From positions 1,627,968 through 1,691,967 of the forward strand of contig BCJC01000006.1 in the NCBI GenBank assembly GCA_001600175.1: a DNA stretch of 64,000 nt, given 5' to 3'. The DNA is from Erythrobasidium yunnanense. Its lineage: Eukaryota; Basidiomycota; Cystobasidiomycetes; Erythrobasidiales; Erythrobasidiaceae. The position numbers and the translations under genes were made by a program. Below the pieces are notes generated by a model. That model was not told the DNA's origin. It saw only the letters and a program-made list of their open reading frames with translations, and made no database searches. Below are positions 59,043 to 64,000 of this stretch, one piece after another (the stretch's first letter is position 1; each line of letters opens with the position of its first letter).

Positions 59043-60849
59043 TTAACTCATGTTCATGTCTAGCACGACAGTGGTGTGTCCATTCTCGATATTGGCGCCG
59101 CACCAGTAGTAACCTCTGTCGTGCAGAGGCTTCTGCCAATCCGTGCATGGATGCAGCTCTGCGAAGGCTCGAATGTACGACTCGCCCAAAGTCTCTTCAT
59201 TCAGCGGCCATTGGCGATAGTCTGATTCAAATCAGTCCTCTAGTGAGACTGAAAATGAGCTTGACGCCTTGACCCGATCTATGAGTTCTTTGATGCCTCC
59301 TTCTATGCTCCTTATAGGCAGACGCTGGCTAGGCTCGCGCTCAAGACGCGTTTTCGGTACGTATTTGCAGCGTGCTCAAAGTACTTGCCTTCCAGCACCT
59401 TCAGATGCAAAGCGGGCACTTGAATCGGAAAGACCTCCATGAAGGTATGAGGAATACCAGCTGGCGCGACTTCGCGAGGTAGCCACAGTGTGCGATTCGT
59501 GGCTTTTGCAACACTCAGCAGGATCCGTGCTTGTTGCGTTACTTCGGACAGGTTGCCGGTCATGGCTGACGAGGTGATGATCCTGTTCGGAGGTGATGAG
59601 TAGTAATTGTCAACATCGCCTTTCCAGCCGAATTCGTAGGCGACATGCGGTCTGATGAATCCCCAAACCCCTGTCAGATGGTGGTATACGGCGGTGCTGC
59701 AAAGGAATGATAAGGATTACAGCTCTTGGTAGTTGAGCGTTCTANNTNACGCACTCNTTCTCCCCAGGGNTTAAACCGCCCAAATGCCAGGCTCGAAAGT
59801 CTGCCCAGTTGAGCACCCAGATGGCATAGTCTTTGTGTTCATAATGTTGTCCGGGATGCGAGAATGTCTTGTCCGTTTCGTGGTTGGTGAGGACTGCCTC
59901 GTTCAGCAGATGGTGCGGAACTTGCTGACATGCTTGTTTAGCAACTTCAGCACTCCTGCTATGACAGCTTCACCTACCTGATCCCAAACTCCAGGCTTGC
60001 GCAAGTGTTCCTTCAATGCTCGTTGCCAGAACGTAACAGCGCGGTCGCAGCTCCTCGTGTACATCCATCCGAGGTTCGTGCGGTGTCCGCCATCCAGTGT
60101 GAACTGAATGTCCCATCGTCATCAAGCCTGAGCATACGAGTGAATGGGTTGCTAGACGAGATGCGGCGATGTCAGCAGATCGTCGTATTGGTTGCGCGAG
60201 AAACAAACTCGCCCAGTCAGATAGACATTGCCTTCGAACCAGACGTTCGTCCAACCGCCTCTAGCAAGATCGCGTAATGCATGGAACTTAATCCATGGCA
60301 GTAGTCCAGTTCTTGAGTACAGCATTTGTCCCGCAAAGAAGCCTTTCGCCCGTCTGAAGTATCCTCCGTAGGCGTACATTCCGCGCTCTTCTGCGGAGTC
60401 CATACACTCCTCGTCAGCGCAGACCAGCACAACCGAGTTATCCAAGGAGAATTCTCGTAGCTTGAGCTGGAAGTTAAGCCACTCCTTTGCGTAGTTCTTG
60501 TCTACCAGAGATACAAATGGCGTTACATGCTTCAGATTAAAATGTTGCGGCAGGAACTCGTTGATTTGACATTCTCACTCCGTTCCATTCTGGAGTTTAC
60601 TGACATATACAGGGAGGATATGGATGCAGCCAGCTTGTGATGCCGACTAATTGCTTGAGGACTCTTTTTGAGATCTGGATAGCTGAGCTTGGTGGGTTCG
60701 CCGCTCTTCAACGATGCTGCACTTGCAGCCAAAGAGTAGGATACGACCGTTGCCGCTGTAGGCAGGGCGGACATGGAGGAGAGGGCCATGAAGACCAGGG
60801 TTCCAGGAAGGCAGGCCGTGGGGAGCGACGCCAATTGTATAGCTAGCAT
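59043..60849 (-). CDS. Second PF03407-like glycosyltransferase
   Basis: The start at 60849 (MLAIQLASLPTACLPGTLVF) gives a signal-like N-terminus, but it may be preceded by another exon. The catalytic part has FVSLVDKNYAKEWLNFQLKL, NSVVLVCADEECMDSAEERG, and WIKFHALRDLARGGWTNVWF. In this family, the strand after GGWTNVWF usually carries the D-x-D used for metal and nucleotide-sugar binding; here it reads EGNVYLTG. C-terminal blocks are MTGNLSEVTQQARILLSVAK and PAGIPHTFMEVFPI, then an exon (59220-59043) ending VVLDMNMS. Five ambiguous bases lie at an intron or exon edge near 59745-59770. Divergent from the SGNH gene. Confidence 0.7.
59745..59770. other. Ambiguous bases in the assembly
   Basis: N calls at 59745, 59746, 59748, 59757 and 59770 mark low-quality sequence. 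Frame changes close to this stretch should not be over-read. Confidence 0.99.
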
Positions 60850-61448
60850 TTTCTACTATATCATTACGATCTATATCTGTAACCCTGTTCTGCACATGCA
60901 TGCATACCAGCGTCAAGCCGCAGACGATAGCAGACTCGGGCTCCTTTGCCGCATAGATTGGCGATGAGAGGCTTCGTATCGATGGCTTTATCCAGCTGCT
61001 CTCAATTGTACATGTCGCCTCTAGCGCAAACGAGACTATTATTAGTTGCCAATACTCTGCTCATCGTTTATATTATGATATGACATCGAGTGTAGGACCA
61101 GCTTCAGCCACGCCAAATCATCCCAAAGAGGCAGCTCGATAATCATGCTCTGGTGCAGTTACAAGCCATTTTGGGAAAACGAGGCAATCATGGCGGGCAG
61201 GAAGGGAGAGCAGTACTATGCAATAGACTCATATATACGCATCTTTGGAGAGAGTACCGAGCATACAGCAGTGCTTAGCAGGCTGTCCCACTGCTGTCCA
61301 GTCGAATCGCAAGTACTCGAACGAGGATAGCCCTGAAAAGAACAACACAACGACTATCGCTTGGCTTTCTTCATCAAACCATTTATAAACGGCTGGCTCC
61401 TCGGATACTCATACTCGGCCCCAAGTACGGTCTCACCAAGCGTCACCG
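60850..61448. promoter_or_regulatory. Divergent promoter between glycosyltransferase and SGNH genes
   Basis: About 600 bases between two divergent start codons. No extra gene seen; the open frame at 61145-61330 lacks support. Co-regulation of the pair is possible. Confidence 0.45.
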
Positions 61449-63801
61449 ATGCTTTCGTTCAGGCGGCCTTCTCGGTTTCGAACTGAGCGATTCGCGAGAA
61501 GCCGCCTAAGAAGGATTACTGCATTCTATGCTGGCCTACTTGCCTTGGCAGCGTACGTCTTGATATCTGTATGGCATCACAGGCCAATTGCTGTGACTAT
61601 ACCATCCACGTCAGACGCCAGAGCCGCTATCAAAGGATTTCAAGATTGGCGCCTGGCTGGACAGAAGTCTGACAGGACTTCTCCTGATCCATCGCGATCA
61701 GATAGCAAACACCACGAGAGAGCCGCTGCACCTGGATTCGAGGATGCACTCCCTAGCTGTAGAGTTTGGGACTTGCCCAACGATACTCTCACGAAACAGT
61801 ATGGACAGAATAACCTCCGTTTGAGCAGAACGTATGAAGGGAGTGGAACAAGGGTCCGAAAACTGCTGCAAAAGGTTCGCTCAGGTAGACCTATCAAGAT
61901 CTCTGTTGTTGGTGGCTCGGTTTCAACGGTATGCTTTCGAGTCTTCCCTGTCTTGAAGAACTCCGCTCAATCGTGCTCCATCATCTGTGTCCGCCCAGGG
62001 TCACGGAGTAGCCTGGCCGTATACCTCCGAAACTTTCATGTTTGTTTCGGTATCTTTGGGGCATTAACGGTTCGATACTAAGTTATTGCTTTATCAGGTA
62101 TCTCAGGATACAGCAGTGGTTTCAGGATACATTTCCGCAAAGCGACATCTCTCTCAACAGAGATTCTGCCATTCCAGCTACTACCGCATGGTATTTCTCG
62201 GTCAGTCTACGTCACGGTTGTTCAATCGAGGAGGCTGTATTTGTTGACTACGTTTGGTTTGATTGCTAGTACTGCGTTCTAGAAACCCTCCCTGAAGACT
62301 CGGACCTGGTCCTGATGGAACTGGATATCAATCACCACGACAGCTTCGCAGACTCGCTCAAACAGACAGAAGCACTTTATAGGACCATTCTCTCCATGGA
62401 AAGTCAGCCAGCTCTGATATACATCAGTGTGTTTGGCCTGATATTGTAGGTTTCGCAAGTCTTGCAGTTTTTTACACGACAACCAGGCTAGATACGAATA
62501 CTGAATTGTATTCTGTTGCTTTCGTGATCGTAGCGAGGACATGACGCACGGCTGGCGACACTCCGCTTTGGTCAGCCAATGGCTGGATGTGGTATGTTCA
62601 ATGAGGCTGTATTTCGACAGTGGACTTGTGGTAGACTCGAAGGCTTCTGACGTCCTCTTCGGTCTCTCTGTGCTACTACACAAATCAAGCCCGAAATCAA
62701 TATCCGGAATTTCTATTTACGACATCTGATGGATAGACCCGAAGAGAAGCCTGTGATATTCAAGAACTGGGCTGATGAGGTGGACACTCGTAGGTGATAC
62801 CGTCCTCATGAGTTCATGAACCCAGACTAAAGCATATACTTCTGCCGAACAGGTCACATGAACAAGCAAGGGCACAAAGCAACCGCAGAGTGTGTCAAGG
62901 AGCACCGAGGCAGATTGCATATCTTCCCTTGCTGATACACTCTTTGTACATGGCCATTCTCATCGCCTACAGTATGGTTATTGCGTATCTCCGGGAACAA
63001 TTATGTCTACTGGAACGCGATGGACCGTTTGAACAGGAGCCCGACAGTAATATTTGGCCTGGTAACTCCATCACAGTCAATCTGCCTCGAGTCAGTAGCG
63101 GTACCTCTGATTCCGCCTTACAGTTCCGCTTACCTCCGCTTGCTTTTTGTCTGCTTTCACCTATTCCTCATTTCTAAGCTGGGTATGCTTTCTAAGTGGG
63201 ACGATACGACCTATATGCCAACTCTGCATCCAGAGTGTGCAAGTATCACATCTACCAAGCATCCATTGCGACCCCTCCGCATGCAAGGTTGGCAAGCAGT
63301 AGACAGAAACGACAAAAAGAGCTTTGAGGCTACTGAGCCAGGAGCCGAAATTGTGAGTTCATGGCTCTGCAGCTGCAGCGTAGTTCTATCGCTGTCCTTG
63401 GCCGGTTGTTGTTTCCATTTCCTGACGGCTTCGCTGGGTGGTGTCGATTCGCAGGACTTCAAAGTCAACGTGAGCGAAGGACGACTGGGAATCTATTTCT
63501 GGCTATCAAAAGATCCCATGTTTGGCAATGTTGTCTGTTTCGTTGATGGTGATGACCGTCCTGAGAACCTGCGCTGGGTTTTCGGACACAACGCAAATCA
63601 TTGGGCCTCCACCTTCGAACATTCTGGCGATCTGTAAGGCTCTCTCCTTCCTTACTCAATACGCAAACACAGCAGATTTCTTATTGTATCTTTTTCAGAT
63701 GGACTAACTTGTCCCCGGGCGAGCACATTATGACATGCAGATTAGTAGCCGCTGAAGCAGGAGGCCATGTCTTCAGGATATCTGCTACTATCTTTCGATA
63801 A
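61449..63801 (+). CDS. CAP64-like SGNH-domain protein
   Basis: A type II protein. The Arg-rich N-terminus is followed by a membrane segment (ITAFYAGLLALAAYVLISVW) and a lumenal SGNH-like domain. Block I is ISVVGGSVST/GHGVAWPYTS across an intron ending near 61998; block II is SDLVLMELDINHHDSF; QPALIYISVFGL and DMTHGWRHSALVSQWLDV follow; block V is HMNKQGHKATAECVKE with the catalytic-type His. The C-terminal half (CASITSTKHPLRPLRMQGWQ, LGIYFWLSKDPMFGNVVCFV) resembles the C-terminal region of fungal capsule-associated CAP64-type proteins. Exon borders between 62050 and 63180 are only partly resolved. Likely role: polysaccharide O-acetylation or a related surface-glycan step (inference). Confidence 0.75.
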
Positions 63802-64000
63802 TCATCATAGCCCAACAATTATCCGAGTTGAGCGGTATCTGTCTGCCTGTTTCCTCATAGAAAAGAACAGTATGTGTTATGTCTGATATACTGTCATACT
63901 GGAGGGTAGAATACCGCAAAGCGTATACACTTTGTCTGTGTCTGGAGGAGGTTACTCGCAGAGATTATTGGGTAGTGATACGTTATTAGCATATCATAGA

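Overview
The window comes from a fungal nuclear genome, most likely a compact, yeast-forming basidiomycete. The evidence is genes with many short introns (often 35-65 nt), canonical GT-AG junctions plus a few GC-AG ones, intron-bearing histone genes, and basidiomycete-type surface-glycan genes (CAP10-like GT90, a CAP64-type SGNH protein). The species cannot be fixed from the sequence alone. All splice models here were made by eye from splice sites, reading phase and family conservation.

Left third (1-20.8 kb) is mostly conserved housekeeping. It holds a tiny six-exon protein (8-618), an RGS-LOV blue-light photoreceptor (976-3171, minus), the ribosome recycling ATPase Rli1/ABCE1 (3990-6390, minus), an unrecognised small gene (6703-7311, minus), a large BTB plus CAP-Gly protein (7564-10934), a divergent H2B/H2A pair sharing one promoter (11361-13168), an unrecognised protein (13750-15074), a Polo-like kinase (15481-18379), a small coiled-coil protein (18775-19424) and phosphatidylserine synthase (19681-20756).

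The middle (21.3-48.4 kb) is richer in secreted and surface genes and is less stable. Two DUF1996 secreted proteins flank SEC24, and a third decayed DUF1996 fragment lies at 45.9-46.4 kb. A CAP10-like GT90 enzyme follows. Then comes a direct segmental duplication (about 33.26-35.86 kb and 40.58-43.10 kb) carrying a Ser/Thr-rich secreted protein gene and VMA21. The right copy looks intact and the left copy has decayed. Between the copies are a PriA-like Cys-rich secreted protein, a gene-poor AT-rich stretch and the remains of a pogo-like DNA transposon. Small Cys-rich genes and a PF03407-type glycosyltransferase complete this part.

The right third (48.8-63.8 kb) contains the 2-oxoglutarate dehydrogenase E2 gene KGD2 with an unexpected tandem pair of lipoyl domains, an NT-C2 domain protein, a large bHLH transcription factor, a second PF03407-type glycosyltransferase, and divergent from it an SGNH (CAP64-like) protein. 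The GT90, the two PF03407 genes and the SGNH gene suggest a scattered set for surface polysaccharide synthesis or modification.

Most notable: the RGS-LOV gene, the duplicated lipoyl domain of KGD2 with its intron at the same place in both copies, the BTB/CAP-Gly combination, the exon-encoded Cys repeats of the first DUF1996 protein, the decaying segmental duplication, and mirrored motifs in the histone promoter.
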